Assembly: GCA_016280445.1 (NCBI GenBank)
Contig: JAEEGS010000066.1
Span: forward strand, 1-64,000
Length of the DNA stretch: 64,000 nt
Source of the DNA: Bacteroidaceae bacterium
GTDB taxonomy: Bacteria > Bacteroidota > Bacteroidia > Bacteroidales > Bacteroidaceae
Direction of reading: 5' to 3'
Positions 1 through 8,819 of this stretch are shown one piece after another. The notes under the pieces were generated by a model that worked only from the letters and a program-made list of their open reading frames with translations, searched no databases and was not told the origin of the DNA. The position numbers were made by a program, and so were the translations under genes. Positions within the stretch are counted from its first letter, which is position 1. Each line of letters begins with the position of its first letter.

Positions 1-62
1 ACAATTCAGCAACCTCTCCATGAAGGATTAATTTTCGAGAAAATAAAAAGTTACGATTGAAG

Positions 63-135
63 AGAGGAAGACGGGGCTCAAACCCGCGAACCACAGCTTG
101 GACGGCTAGTGCTCTATCAACTGAGCTACTTCCGC
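63..135 (-). tRNA. tRNA-Gly (anticodon TCC), divergent
   Basis: The overall cloverleaf and anticodon TCC match tRNA-Gly, and the discriminator base is T as in bacterial Gly tRNAs. Several positions are abnormal: G instead of T at position 33 in the anticodon loop (CGTCCAA), a C-T mismatch at acceptor pair 2-71, a C-T mismatch at 27-43, A19 in the D loop and T56 in the T loop. It is the last gene of the operon. It may be a degenerating gene or an unusual functional one; sequence alone does not decide. Confidence 0.65.
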
Positions 136-160
136 GACTTCTATGTGGGCTTTCACCCGT

Positions 161-248
161 GTGGGCTTTCTCCCTGATTGACTTCACTTTCGTTTCGTCT
201 ATCCGTGGGCTTTCTCCCTGATTGACTTCACTTTCGTTTCGTCTATCC
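161..248. repeat. 44-bp tandem duplication in tRNA spacer
   Basis: Two exact 44-base copies (161-204 and 205-248) lie between the Tyr and Gly tRNA genes. Each begins with GTGGGC, the same six bases that form the 3' end of the tRNA-Tyr gene at 249-254. A shorter GTGGGCTTTC copy occurs at 145-154. The pattern suggests slippage or unequal exchange anchored on the tRNA 3' end. Confidence 0.9.
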
Positions 249-249
249 G

Positions 250-332
250 TGGGCAGGGACGGATTCGAACCGCCGAAGCCGTAAGGCAACAGATTTACAG
301 TCTGCCCGTTTTAACCACTTACCTACCTACCC
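250..332 (-). tRNA. tRNA-Tyr (anticodon GTA)
   Basis: A class II tRNA with a long variable arm. The acceptor stem GGGTAGG/CCTGCCC has one G-U pair, the anticodon arm contains CTGTAAA giving GTA, the variable arm is GC-rich, and the T loop is standard TTCGAAT. It is the third gene of the tRNA operon. Directly beyond its 3' end lies a 44-bp tandem duplication that carries copies of the terminal GTGGGC. Confidence 0.93.
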
Positions 333-369
333 GAAACTTTCTTCCAGAACGATGATTCTTCAAAAAGAG

Positions 370-443
370 TGACTCGCACAGGATTCAAACCTGTAACCTT
401 TTGATCCGTAGTCAAATGCTCTATTCAGTTGAGCTAGCGAGCC
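370..443 (-). tRNA. tRNA-Arg (anticodon ACG)
   Basis: The acceptor stem GGCTCGC/GCGAGTC has one G-U pair, and the anticodon loop CTACGGA gives ACG. The D loop carries A at position 19 instead of the nearly universal G, and the T loop is TTTGAAT, with T at position 56 instead of C. The tertiary pair 19-56 would therefore be A-U rather than G-C. The gene is otherwise intact and probably functional. Confidence 0.9.
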
Positions 444-512
444 AAATGATTCTTTTTGTAAGCGTGGGCGCTGACGGAGTGTTTTCAACGAACCGTCATC
501 TTCACCACTACG

Positions 513-587
513 TGGGCGCTGACGGATTCGAACCGCCGACCCTCTGCTTGTAAGGCAGACGCTCTGAACCAGCTGAGCTAAGCGCCC
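513..587 (-). tRNA. tRNA-Val (anticodon TAC)
   Basis: The reverse complement folds as a normal cloverleaf. It has a perfect 7-bp acceptor stem (GGGCGCT/AGCGCCC), a D loop with the usual GG pair, the anticodon loop CTTACAA giving TAC, and a TTCGAAT T loop. No CCA is encoded. It is the first tRNA of a four-gene minus-strand operon whose promoter lies at 676-707. The 16 bases at its 3' edge (511-526) are repeated at 463-478. Confidence 0.93.
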
Positions 588-675
588 CTTCATCGTCGGG
601 GAAAGACCTTCAGAACAACGCTGTCACACCAGACTTTGTTGGTTTGTTTCTTCCGTTCCTTCCCGAAAGCGAGTG

Positions 676-707
676 CAAAGGTAGAGACTTTTTGGCAATC
701 CACCAAA
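676..707 (-). promoter_or_regulatory. Promoter of the tRNA operon
   Basis: On the minus strand a Bacteroidetes -7 box TACCTTTG lies at 676-683 and a -33 TTTG at 704-707, with a 20-base spacer. Transcription would start near 670 and read through the Val, Arg, Tyr and Gly tRNA genes. Confidence 0.8.
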
Positions 708-814
708 TGTTTCATCACTTTTTTTCCGACTTTTTTTCTTTCGGTTTTTTAAGTGGCTGAGAATCAATCACGCTTCAAAAAGCCTCTCCTCGCATGGGTC
801 TGTCAGAACGCGCT

Positions 815-3800
815 TCATTTGTCATTTCTCACGTTCATCATCATTCCTTCCGTATGTCCGCCAAACTGCTTTGCGTACACACATTCCACCGTGGAGACAC
901 CCACCTGATAGGAGCCTGCACGAACGACCGAATAGTCCATGTCGACCGTGGAGGTGCCACGTGTGAACCAGTCGAAGAACATGTCGAAACGTGCATCGTG
1001 GATGGAGAGATAGCAACCACGTCCGCCCATCCATTGATAGCCTGACAAGTGGCGCAATGGTTCCAGACAGGCTGGATGCTGTGCTGATACTCGCACGAAG
1101 TCCATGTCGCGGTCGGCGGTGATGATGTGGCGAATCCGCACCTTATCTCCCACTTTCAGGGTTTCTCCCTCTTTGTAGTCGGCCCAGTCGTCACTTCCCG
1201 CATGCTGCACGTACATCTTTCTCTGTATCTTCAGTTCGTTGGTGGCGTAGAGTTTCAGATTGCCCACATCTTCCAGGAATGTCGCATATGCTGCACCCCA
1301 CGAGATGCCCGGAGTCTGCTTCTTCACCTCTAATTGCTGCGCCCCGTCGTTCAGGATTTCTTCGGGTGCATCAGCCAACACGTTGCCTTCCAGAATGAGG
1401 TTTGCCTCGCGGCCTTCCAGTTGGTCACGCTCGGTATTGATGGTGCCGTAATCCAAATCCTTCAGTTCGTTGCCATCCACCACCAGCACCGGATACTTCA
1501 TCTCGTGGAAGGTCTCCATGGGCGACACCTGCAAAAGGAAGTCGGCCACGTCAATCGTGTTCATCGGGTTGTCCCACTTCTGTACTTGCTTCTGCGAGAT
1601 GAGCCACAACTGCATCTCGTTCAGGATGGCATCCTTCTTGTCCTTCTGATAGATGGCCTTCATGGCTGCCACTTGTGTCGGAATGCGGTAATCCATCCAT
1701 GAGTAGTAGGCTGCATCGGTGGCGAAGAAACGTCCCTGTCCTGGCTTCTCCACGGTATAGTCTTTCAAGAAGTTCACGAACTTGTCGGCCACCTTCACGT
1801 GCCCGAATGCCCTCAGCGTATAGGCGGCATTGGCCACACCGTAGATAGTCAGGTCTTCCGGTGCCTTTTCCACCTTCTTCAGATAGTCCTCACGCATCTG
1901 GCGCACCTCCTTGCTCACAGCCCTGTCAGGCATCTGTGCCGAGATGTAGAGATAACGCAGTTCTGAGTTCGAAGGCCAAATCTTGTACTTCTTCTGTTTA
2001 GCATAGTTGTAAGCACTCAGTTCGTGATTGTCCAGATATTTCATACCATCTGCCAGCATACGCTTCACCGTCTCGTTGGGCTTTGGTATTTTTGCCAGAT
2101 GTTCACACACAGCCAAGGTGGTGTAGTAACTGCTGTTCATTCCCTTGAACCAACTCCAGCCGCCATCCTCCAGTTGCAAACCGGCCAGTTTCTGCTCTGC
2201 TGTGGCCACACGTTGTTTCAAGTCTGCCGAACTTTCATGTTTCTCCATCACAGGGAAGGTCTGCATGAGTTCCACCAAACGTGTGTTGGCATAGAGTGCT
2301 GCCGCAAAGTCGATGGCGTCATCCTCTATCGGATTCTTCACGCTACGCAGCGCTTCGATGCACATCCACGCAGGATTGTCCGTATATTCCACCTTGAGCA
2401 TGCGGTTGGTGGCAGTGGCAGAGTTCTGGTTGTAGAGTTGACTCAAATCCATCGTCTTTGTCACCTCTGAACCATCGGCATTGCCTATGATGTAATAAGG
2501 CACTGCCTCCACCATCTCCTTCTTTGTGGAAAGCACTGGCAGCGGATTCTTCTCACCGTCGCTCACATTGCCCGACACGGCTACTATTTCACAATCGAGG
2601 TCAGTCCATTCCTCCTTCACATCGAAGCCGAAGTCAACACCCACCGTCTTGCCAACCTCCACAGCGAAAGGCTTTTCCATGGTGAGCATCACTTCGCCCG
2701 TAGTGGGGTTGAGCAGTCGCATACGCACACCACCCTTCAGCGGCTCTTCGCTCTGGTTGACCACCGACGCTGCAATCACCGCCTTGTCGCCCCAACGCAG
2801 GAAACGTGGCATGTTCGGTCTGACCATGAAGGCCTTGCGAGCCGTTGCCGTTGCACGAAGCATGCCGTAATCGACGTCCTTCGTGTGGGCAAGGCCTATG
2901 AAACGCCACTCCGTCAACGACTCCGGCAGCGTGAATTGGATGTTCACATTGCCCTGTTTGTCCGACACCAGATGTGGCAAGAAGAATGCGGTTTCTGCAA
3001 AGTTCTCACGGATGGTGGCATTCTCATAATCCACCGGCTCATCCTCCGTTTCCTCATCCTCCGCTGCAGTGCCCGCCTCATTGGCAGCAGGCGCTTCGTC
3101 CGCCACCATACGTGCATGTATAAACTCCACACCGTCTTCATCCACCGCGGCTCTGCTCTCCAGCAGCCTTGCGCCACCTTTCGAGCGACGGAGATAGCGG
3201 TCGTGCTCAAAGCCGTTCAACTGGTCGAACGAACGCGAGTAATGTGAATGGAAAGCGATGGCCCCTGACAGCGTGCTCGAAGGGAATGATGAACGAAACG
3301 CATGGGAACTGTGCGCACTTGGCGCAAAACGGCTAAAGTAAAGTCCGAAGCCCCAATCATGGTAGTAGATGCGGTCGAGCGATGCATCGTAAAGCACAGC
3401 CATCATCTCTGCCCCACTCACTCGGCGGCCGTCCTTGTTTGTCACGGTCAGCGTCCACTGCTCCTGCTGCCCTGGCTGCAACTTGTCGCGGAAGGTCGCC
3501 CACTCCAGTTTCAGTTTCTTCTCCGGACGTACCAACGTGAAGGACTGGTTCATCACGCGGTAATGTCCTTTACGCACATACATCACCTGCACATTGATGC
3601 CTTCGCCCCACTCTTTCCGGTGCTGCAGGCGCAGATGCTTCATGGCTCCGTCGGTCACAGCGCGGCTGGTCTCCAACAATCCGTTGGCGTTATACACATT
3701 ATATATAATATAGGCATCGGTTTCCGAGGTAGAGAAATAGAGGTCCACGTGTCCGTTCTCCTCATACACCGTCTTGGGCGCATAGAAGAGGTCGTTTTCA

Positions 3801-6286
3801 GTCGGCTGTCCTTCAGGACGATATTTGGCATTCATCCCCATCGCACGGAAGTCCGTCACAGGTTGAGCAGAATTGTAAGGAGTGAAATAAGCATAGTCCT
3901 TCACGTCTTCACCATTGTTGTCGACAATCGTGGCCTCGATGCAATAATTCACGCCCGACTGTAAGTTCTTGGGCAACTGCAACGTGTCACCAGCAGCAAA
4001 ACTTCCTTCTGCCACCGTCTTGTCTCCATAGCGAATCCGGTATTTGCCCTCCGTCTCCACCTTCTCGTGGTTGGCATTGAAGACGTCCACCAGGAAGACG
4101 GGCTTTGTCGCCATATCCGTCATCTTATCCACGGTTACTTCGACGGAGCGGTCTATGTTGCTCACGTTGATGCCCCACTCCGCATCATGGCTCTCGCCAG
4201 CCAAGTCGGTCACTTGTGCCTTCACGCGGAAACGAACCAACGGGAAGTCACCCGACACGTATTCGTCTATCAACGGTATGGACACACGGAACTGACCCTC
4301 ATCGTCGGTCGTGGTGTCACCCTCCTCCATCTCATGCCAGTCACTGCCGCGCTCATACCACCAACGGAACTTCCGCGATTGGCACTCCACCTTGTAGTGC
4401 ACGTTCGCACCTTGCACCGGCACACCTGCCAGCATCATGGCCGTACCGACTGCTTCTATCTTCTCTCCGAACTTAGCGCCACGTGGCCCCTCGATGGTCA
4501 CATCGTAGGTGGGTCGCTTATACTCCTCCACTCTCAGAGACTCATAAAGGTGACCACCGGCATCGCTGCTCACATCCATGTTCCAAGAGCCCACAGCACA
4601 ATCGTCGGGCAGCACAAACTCGAATGAGGCCGTACCGTATTCGTTTGTTTGCAGATAGAGCGTGGTGAATGCTTTCCGCTGAGAGTCAAGCACTCTCAGT
4701 TTCACTGAATCGCCGTCCACCACTTTCACCGCATCGCCATTCTGCCAGAAGGCCACCACAGAACCCATCACTTTCTGTCCTGGACGATAGATGCTGCGGT
4801 CGGTCATCACCTTGAGGTTCACATGATCCATCTTCTCCCGCGGAGAGTTCCAGTAGGCATCGGCCCGAGTGTAATTGGTGTAGTCGTCTTCACTCTTCAC
4901 GACGCGATACCACAATGTCTTCTCAATGTCCACGGTGCCCTCGGCATCCGTGATGTACTCATATTTCAAGTCGCGGTTCTCCCAGCCCTCTGTCTTGTCT
5001 TTATCTGCCGGGAGGCGCTCCCTACACTGAACTTTCACACCAGACAACGGACGTCCTGTCTCATTATCAACCACATATAGGCGAAGTTTCTCCCTATTCA
5101 CGACGGTCGTCATCAGATGCAGCGAACTGACACGGAACTCGTCCACGGTCTTATCGCCCACCCCTTCGGTCACCAGCACATAGTGTCCGGCCGGCAACGA
5201 AAATGCCGTTTTTGCCCATCCGCGGACAGGCCAATCCTTCGCCTTCCGTGCCGCATTGGCCGAATCGATGTCCAGCACCACTTCGTGCTGCTCCACCACC
5301 GCACCCGTCGTCAGCAGTGCACCCCAGCCGCCGTTCTTTGTCTTCTCCCTGCCAGCATACTTCCGCACCGTCGCCGTAATCCGCTCGCCATTCCAGAATC
5401 TCACACTCACATCGTTGGGACGGTTCACCAGGAAGTTATTCACGCCACTCACATAGACAGATGGCTGCAAAATCATATCCAGGGAACTCTGCAAGTCACC
5501 CTTACGTTTAGACTTGCCCAAATTCTTCAAGGCCCAACGGAAGAAATCGATTTTCTCATCCGAGCCATTCAGGCAGTTAGAATAGGCCATAGCAATATCG
5601 GCACCAATTTCCACATCCTTCACTTCCTGCAAGAGTTGATAGAGGCTGTCCTTCCTCTGCTTCTCCGAAATGGCCCCGTACTTCCGTGGCACCTCACGCA
5701 TCATACCTAACCACTGAAGTTTCATTTGGCCATAGCCGTTCAGGTTGCCACGCCGCTTGTACACCTCGAAGGCGCGCTTGTACACCTCGGCCTTCTTCCA
5801 TTCATCCCAGTTCGCGTACATCATGGCAAACGGAAGCAACACCGAGAGCATGTCGTTCTCGTAGATGTCGTTATCCTTGCCCTTGGTCAGAAGCACGGAA
5901 TAACTGCTGCTCTTGGCTGCTGCCAATGCGTCCATGTTGTCCAGCACATGGTCGAAATGGTCTTCGAGTTTGCGGACGTACTCGCCACGCGTCTCTTCGT
6001 CATAGTCGGAAATGCTGGTCCACTTCATCTCATCATAGGCCGAACCCAGCAGCGCGTGCACCACGCTCTGCTCCACGGGATTCTGTCGATTGCCCCAGTC
6101 CTTCTCCAACCGCGCAATATTCTTCTTGAACGTGTCAGGGTCTTTGTCCGCATCCCTCTCCACCGCCTGAATGGCTGATTTCAACTTGGTGGCAAAACCA
6201 CTGCTCTGCCCGAAGACATTCAACACTCCCATTGATAACACGCAGATCAGAATGGCCACACACAAACAATGCTGATTGAGTTTCAT
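815..6286 (-). CDS. Alpha-2-macroglobulin family protein, no thioester
   Basis: A very large exported protein of 1823 residues. Residues 1-27 form a signal peptide ending near VFGQ. An MG2-type domain begins near residue 488 (VMTDRSIYRPGQ), and the conserved A2M core region lies around 1100-1150 (TAFFLPHLVSDKQG, ESLTEWRF). An alpha-alpha toroid-like region near 1365 contains DGGWSWF. An acidic Ala/Glu-rich stretch near 1060-1090 sits where a bait region would be. The CGEQ thioester motif of protease-trapping members is absent, so covalent capture is unlikely. Family members are envelope proteins thought to defend against proteases; here that role is inference. It has its own promoter at 6333-6364. 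Confidence 0.9.
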   Translation of the reverse strand: MKLNQHCLCVAILICVLSMGVLNVFGQSSGFATKLKSAIQAVERDADKDPDTFKKNIARLEKDWGNRQNPVEQSVVHALLGSAYDEMKWTSISDYDEETRGEYVRKLEDHFDHVLDNMDALAAAKSSSYSVLLTKGKDNDIYENDMLSVLLPFAMMYANWDEWKKAEVYKRAFEVYKRRGNLNGYGQMKLQWLGMMREVPRKYGAISEKQRKDSLYQLLQEVKDVEIGADIAMAYSNCLNGSDEKIDFFRWALKNLGKSKRKGDLQSSLDMILQPSVYVSGVNNFLVNRPNDVSVRFWNGERITATVRKYAGREKTKNGGWGALLTTGAVVEQHEVVLDIDSANAARKAKDWPVRGWAKTAFSLPAGHYVLVTEGVGDKTVDEFRVSSLHLMTTVVNREKLRLYVVDNETGRPLSGVKVQCRERLPADKDKTEGWENRDLKYEYITDAEGTVDIEKTLWYRVVKSEDDYTNYTRADAYWNSPREKMDHVNLKVMTDRSIYRPGQKVMGSVVAFWQNGDAVKVVDGDSVKLRVLDSQRKAFTTLYLQTNEYGTASFEFVLPDDCAVGSWNMDVSSDAGGHLYESLRVEEYKRPTYDVTIEGPRGAKFGEKIEAVGTAMMLAGVPVQGANVHYKVECQSRKFRWWYERGSDWHEMEEGDTTTDDEGQFRVSIPLIDEYVSGDFPLVRFRVKAQVTDLAGESHDAEWGINVSNIDRSVEVTVDKMTDMATKPVFLVDVFNANHEKVETEGKYRIRYGDKTVAEGSFAAGDTLQLPKNLQSGVNYCIEATIVDNNGEDVKDYAYFTPYNSAQPVTDFRAMGMNAKYRPEGQPTENDLFYAPKTVYEENGHVDLYFSTSETDAYIIYNVYNANGLLETSRAVTDGAMKHLRLQHRKEWGEGINVQVMYVRKGHYRVMNQSFTLVRPEKKLKLEWATFRDKLQPGQQEQWTLTVTNKDGRRVSGAEMMAVLYDASLDRIYYHDWGFGLYFSRFAPSAHSSHAFRSSFPSSTLSGAIAFHSHYSRSFDQLNGFEHDRYLRRSKGGARLLESRAAVDEDGVEFIHARMVADEAPAANEAGTAAEDEETEDEPVDYENATIRENFAETAFFLPHLVSDKQGNVNIQFTLPESLTEWRFIGLAHTKDVDYGMLRATATARKAFMVRPNMPRFLRWGDKAVIAASVVNQSEEPLKGGVRMRLLNPTTGEVMLTMEKPFAVEVGKTVGVDFGFDVKEEWTDLDCEIVAVSGNVSDGEKNPLPVLSTKKEMVEAVPYYIIGNADGSEVTKTMDLSQLYNQNSATATNRMLKVEYTDNPAWMCIEALRSVKNPIEDDAIDFAAALYANTRLVELMQTFPVMEKHESSADLKQRVATAEQKLAGLQLEDGGWSWFKGMNSSYYTTLAVCEHLAKIPKPNETVKRMLADGMKYLDNHELSAYNYAKQKKYKIWPSNSELRYLYISAQMPDRAVSKEVRQMREDYLKKVEKAPEDLTIYGVANAAYTLRAFGHVKVADKFVNFLKDYTVEKPGQGRFFATDAAYYSWMDYRIPTQVAAMKAIYQKDKKDAILNEMQLWLISQKQVQKWDNPMNTIDVADFLLQVSPMETFHEMKYPVLVVDGNELKDLDYGTINTERDQLEGREANLILEGNVLADAPEEILNDGAQQLEVKKQTPGISWGAAYATFLEDVGNLKLYATNELKIQRKMYVQHAGSDDWADYKEGETLKVGDKVRIRHIITADRDMDFVRVSAQHPACLEPLRHLSGYQWMGGRGCYLSIHDARFDMFFDWFTRGTSTVDMDYSVVRAGSYQVGVSTVECVYAKQFGGHTEGMMMNVRNDK

Positions 6287-6332
6287 ATCCTAATAAGTTT
6301 TAGTTACACTTCAAAAGATTCAATTTCGGCCA

Positions 6333-6364
6333 CAAAAGTACGTCCAAAATTGTTTTCCACCAAA
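6333..6364 (-). promoter_or_regulatory. Promoter of the alpha-2-macroglobulin gene
   Basis: The minus strand carries TACTTTTG at 6333-6340 and TTTG at 6361-6364, separated by 20 bases. This is 47 bases upstream of the ATG at 6286 and fits the Bacteroidetes -7/-33 pattern. Confidence 0.7.
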
Positions 6365-6383
6365 ACTAAAACGCTAAAAAAAC

Positions 6384-6411
6384 AAAAAAGCGGCCCATCA
6401 GGGTCGCTTTA
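6384..6411 (-). terminator. Intrinsic terminator after the CNNM/CBS gene
   Basis: Read on the minus strand, the stem AAGCG.CC / GGCCGCTT closes a short loop and is followed by a run of six T. It lies just downstream of the stop codon at 6438. Confidence 0.75.
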
Positions 6412-6437
6412 CTCAGTGTCGAAGTCATGCCGCAGCG

Positions 6438-7517
6438 TTACTTGTGCTGTTCCTTCTGCATCTGTTTCCACTGCTCCTTGGCCAGTTCCTGCATGTCGAC
6501 CACTTCATCTTTCTCGTCGACAATCTCGAAGCCAAGCATCGTCTCGATGACATCCTCAAGCGTGACAATGCCACGCAACGTGCCGTATTCGTCGATAATG
6601 ATGGAGATGTGCTCCTTCTTCTCCAACAGTTTCTCCCAGATGGTGGACACATCTTCATCTTCGGAGAAAGAGAGGATGGGACGCGCCAACTCGCCGAGCG
6701 TGGTGTCGAACTTATCCTCGGCCAGACGTTCGAGAATCTCCTGACGGAGCACATAGCCTGTGATGTAGTCGCTCTCCTCGCCCTTGTAGACAGGGATGCG
6801 CGAGAAGTTCCGATATTCCTCATCATTATAGAAATCACGCAAGGTCATCTCCTCCTCGGCCATCGCCACCACCACGCTGGGGGTCATAATCTCATGGGCA
6901 GCAACGCTGTCCAACTTCAGCAGGTTCTGAATCATACGATTCTCCTTCTTCTCCAGCACACCCTCCTCGGTGCCCACCGTGACCATAGCCGCCACCTCAT
7001 CGCGAGTGACCGACTCCTGGCTGGCTGCATTCCCCAATCCATGCGTCACCTTTTCGAGCAAGATGACCAACACGTAGGTGAGAATGATATACACATGAAT
7101 AATGTTGCTGGCAGGAATCGCCAACTTGCGCCAATAAGTGGAGCCTATCGTCTTGGGTACAATCTCGGAAAAGACCAGGATGAGGAAGGTGAACACACCC
7201 GAGATGACACCAACAAAAAGGCTTGTCGCATCAGAAGTTGCATAATGGGAGGCTGCATATCCGGCCGCCGTCGAGCCGACCAACGAGGCACCCACCGTGT
7301 TGGCGATGGTGTTGACAATCAGAATGGCCGAAATGGGACGGTCGATGTTGGTCTTATACTGCTTGAGCCGTTCCCACCCTTTGGCACCTTGTGTCTCCAG
7401 GGTGGTGATGTATGACATAGGGGTTGAGAGTATGGTTGCCTCAAGCACGGAACACAATGCCGAGATGACCAACGACAACAACATGTATATGACAAGAAGG
7501 GTTATTTGCGAATCCAT
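6438..7517 (-). CDS. CNNM/DUF21 and CBS-pair membrane protein
   Basis: A 359-residue integral membrane protein of the hemolysin/CorC-like family. The N-terminal 170 residues form the DUF21 transmembrane domain, with an SEIVPKT motif typical of CNNM proteins. Residues about 205-330 form a CBS pair, including ISIIIDEYGTLRGIVTLEDVIE. The C-terminal transporter-associated domain seen in many relatives is absent. The family is associated with divalent cation (Mg or Co) handling, and a Bacteroidetes relative (GldE) helps gliding; neither can be assigned here. A strong ribosome-binding site (GGAGGG, 5 bases before the ATG) supports the start. Confidence 0.88.
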   Translation of the reverse strand: MDSQITLLVIYMLLSLVISALCSVLEATILSTPMSYITTLETQGAKGWERLKQYKTNIDRPISAILIVNTIANTVGASLVGSTAAGYAASHYATSDATSLFVGVISGVFTFLILVFSEIVPKTIGSTYWRKLAIPASNIIHVYIILTYVLVILLEKVTHGLGNAASQESVTRDEVAAMVTVGTEEGVLEKKENRMIQNLLKLDSVAAHEIMTPSVVVAMAEEEMTLRDFYNDEEYRNFSRIPVYKGEESDYITGYVLRQEILERLAEDKFDTTLGELARPILSFSEDEDVSTIWEKLLEKKEHISIIIDEYGTLRGIVTLEDVIETMLGFEIVDEKDEVVDMQELAKEQWKQMQKEQHK

Positions 7518-7633
7518 GCGTTCCCTCCTTTCCTGTTGTTGTTCAACATGTAATCAACAATAGAATTTATTAGGCGGCTACTGTTTTCCGCCGGATAACT
7601 GTCTGAGTCCATTCTACATTTAATTGGTTATCA

Positions 7634-8296
7634 CTAAAGTTTTTCGCCATAAGCGAGGTCGCCCGCATCGCCGAGACCAGGAACGATATAGCAATGCTCG
7701 TTCAGTTCTGGGTCGATGGCCGCACACCAAAGGGTCACATTGTCAAAATCGGCAAAAGCCTTCTTGATGTTATCAACACCTTTTTGTGCCGCTATGATGC
7801 TACAGAGATGCAGCGTGGCCGGCACACCCTTGGTGGAAAAGGCATGATAGCCCAGTTCGAAGCTACCACCCGTTGCAAGTATCGGGTCTGCAATGATAAG
7901 TGTCTTGCCTGTCAAGTCGGGCGTGGCGATATACCCAATCTTGACACCGACGTTCTTGCACTCCTTATCCTTATAGTAGCGATAGGCCGACACGAAGGCA
8001 TTGCCTGCATGGTCAAACACATCCAGGAAGCCCTGATGGAAAGGAAACCCTGCACGGAAGATGGTGCCGAGCACAATCTGGTCGTCGGGCGTGGAGGCCG
8101 TCGCCGTGGCTAAAGGCGTCTGGATGGTCTTGTTCGAATACTGCAAAGTCTTGCTGATTTCATAAGCCATCATCTGGCCGATGCGCGCCAGATTATAACG
8201 AAATCTTGCGCGGTCTTTCTGAATGTTCACATCGCGCAATTCCGCAACATACTGATTGATAATAGTGTTCTGCTTTGCAAAGTTGACAACTTTCAT
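7634..8296 (-). CDS. upp: Uracil phosphoribosyltransferase
   Basis: A cytosolic enzyme of 220 residues that joins uracil and PRPP to give UMP in pyrimidine salvage. The PRPP-binding loop is clear near residues 128-145 (IIADPILATGGS; the usual family form is VDPMLATGGS). The C-terminus holds the uracil-pocket region with GLGDAGD. The length is close to the family norm. It follows the HAD-like gene by 21 bases on the same strand, so the two may be co-transcribed. Confidence 0.93.
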   Translation of the reverse strand: MKVVNFAKQNTIINQYVAELRDVNIQKDRARFRYNLARIGQMMAYEISKTLQYSNKTIQTPLATATASTPDDQIVLGTIFRAGFPFHQGFLDVFDHAGNAFVSAYRYYKDKECKNVGVKIGYIATPDLTGKTLIIADPILATGGSFELGYHAFSTKGVPATLHLCSIIAAQKGVDNIKKAFADFDNVTLWCAAIDPELNEHCYIVPGLGDAGDLAYGEKL

Positions 8297-8317
8297 CGTA
8301 TTGCTTTTTTAAGGTGA

Positions 8318-8764
8318 TTACTTCTTCTTGGTCTTCCAAAACATCCACTTGGGATATGGAGGTTCCTGTTCTTCGAACTCACTCATCACCTCCGCGCGTA
8401 TCATCTGCTTCCAAGTCTTCCCACGGGTGATGATTTTATAGATGGTGGGCCAGTCGGGCAGGCCTCCCACATTGCGGTCGTCAATGAACACGTCGGCATT
8501 CAGTTTGCAGGAAAGATGATCGGGCTTGGCCTCCAGGAACTGGGCGGGATACTCGCTGTTGACAGCATAGAACTCCACCCCACGCTCAGCACACCACTTC
8601 ACAGCATCGTCCAGCAGTTGCCCTTCCCGCATAGTCCACAACACCACCTTATGCCTCTCGGCAATCAGCATCTTGAGCACCTCTGTTGCAAAAGGACGCT
8701 CTTCGCCAATCTGAGGGTACTCGTGCTCCACAATCGTTCCGTCAAAGTCTACCGCTATCAGCAT
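8318..8764 (-). CDS. Small HAD-superfamily hydrolase (BT0820-like)
   Basis: A 148-residue cytosolic protein. HAD motif I is VDFDGT at residues 5-10, with the nucleophile D6 and acid/base D8. A later FIDDRN supplies the metal-binding acidic pair. It has no cap domain, which places it with the small Bacteroides BT0820-like HAD proteins of unknown substrate. It lies between the Wzc-like kinase gene and upp on the same strand, with 55- and 21-base gaps. A phosphatase role is likely from the motifs; the substrate is unknown. Confidence 0.82.
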   Translation of the reverse strand: MLIAVDFDGTIVEHEYPQIGEERPFATEVLKMLIAERHKVVLWTMREGQLLDDAVKWCAERGVEFYAVNSEYPAQFLEAKPDHLSCKLNADVFIDDRNVGGLPDWPTIYKIITRGKTWKQMIRAEVMSEFEEQEPPYPKWMFWKTKKK

Positions 8765-8819
8765 AATGATTCCGTTTTATCGATTCAACATCTTTCTGCT
8801 TTCAGTTTGCCAACGATGC

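Noticed and set aside
161..248. CRISPR array
   Set aside because: Only two abutting direct copies with no spacers and no cas genes.
3302..3964. Long reading frames opposite the alpha-2-macroglobulin gene
   Set aside because: They are His/Arg/Cys-rich shadows of the real coding strand without domains, starts or promoters.
815..6286. Thioester-containing alpha-2-macroglobulin
   Set aside because: No CGEQ or related CxEQ motif is present in the expected region.
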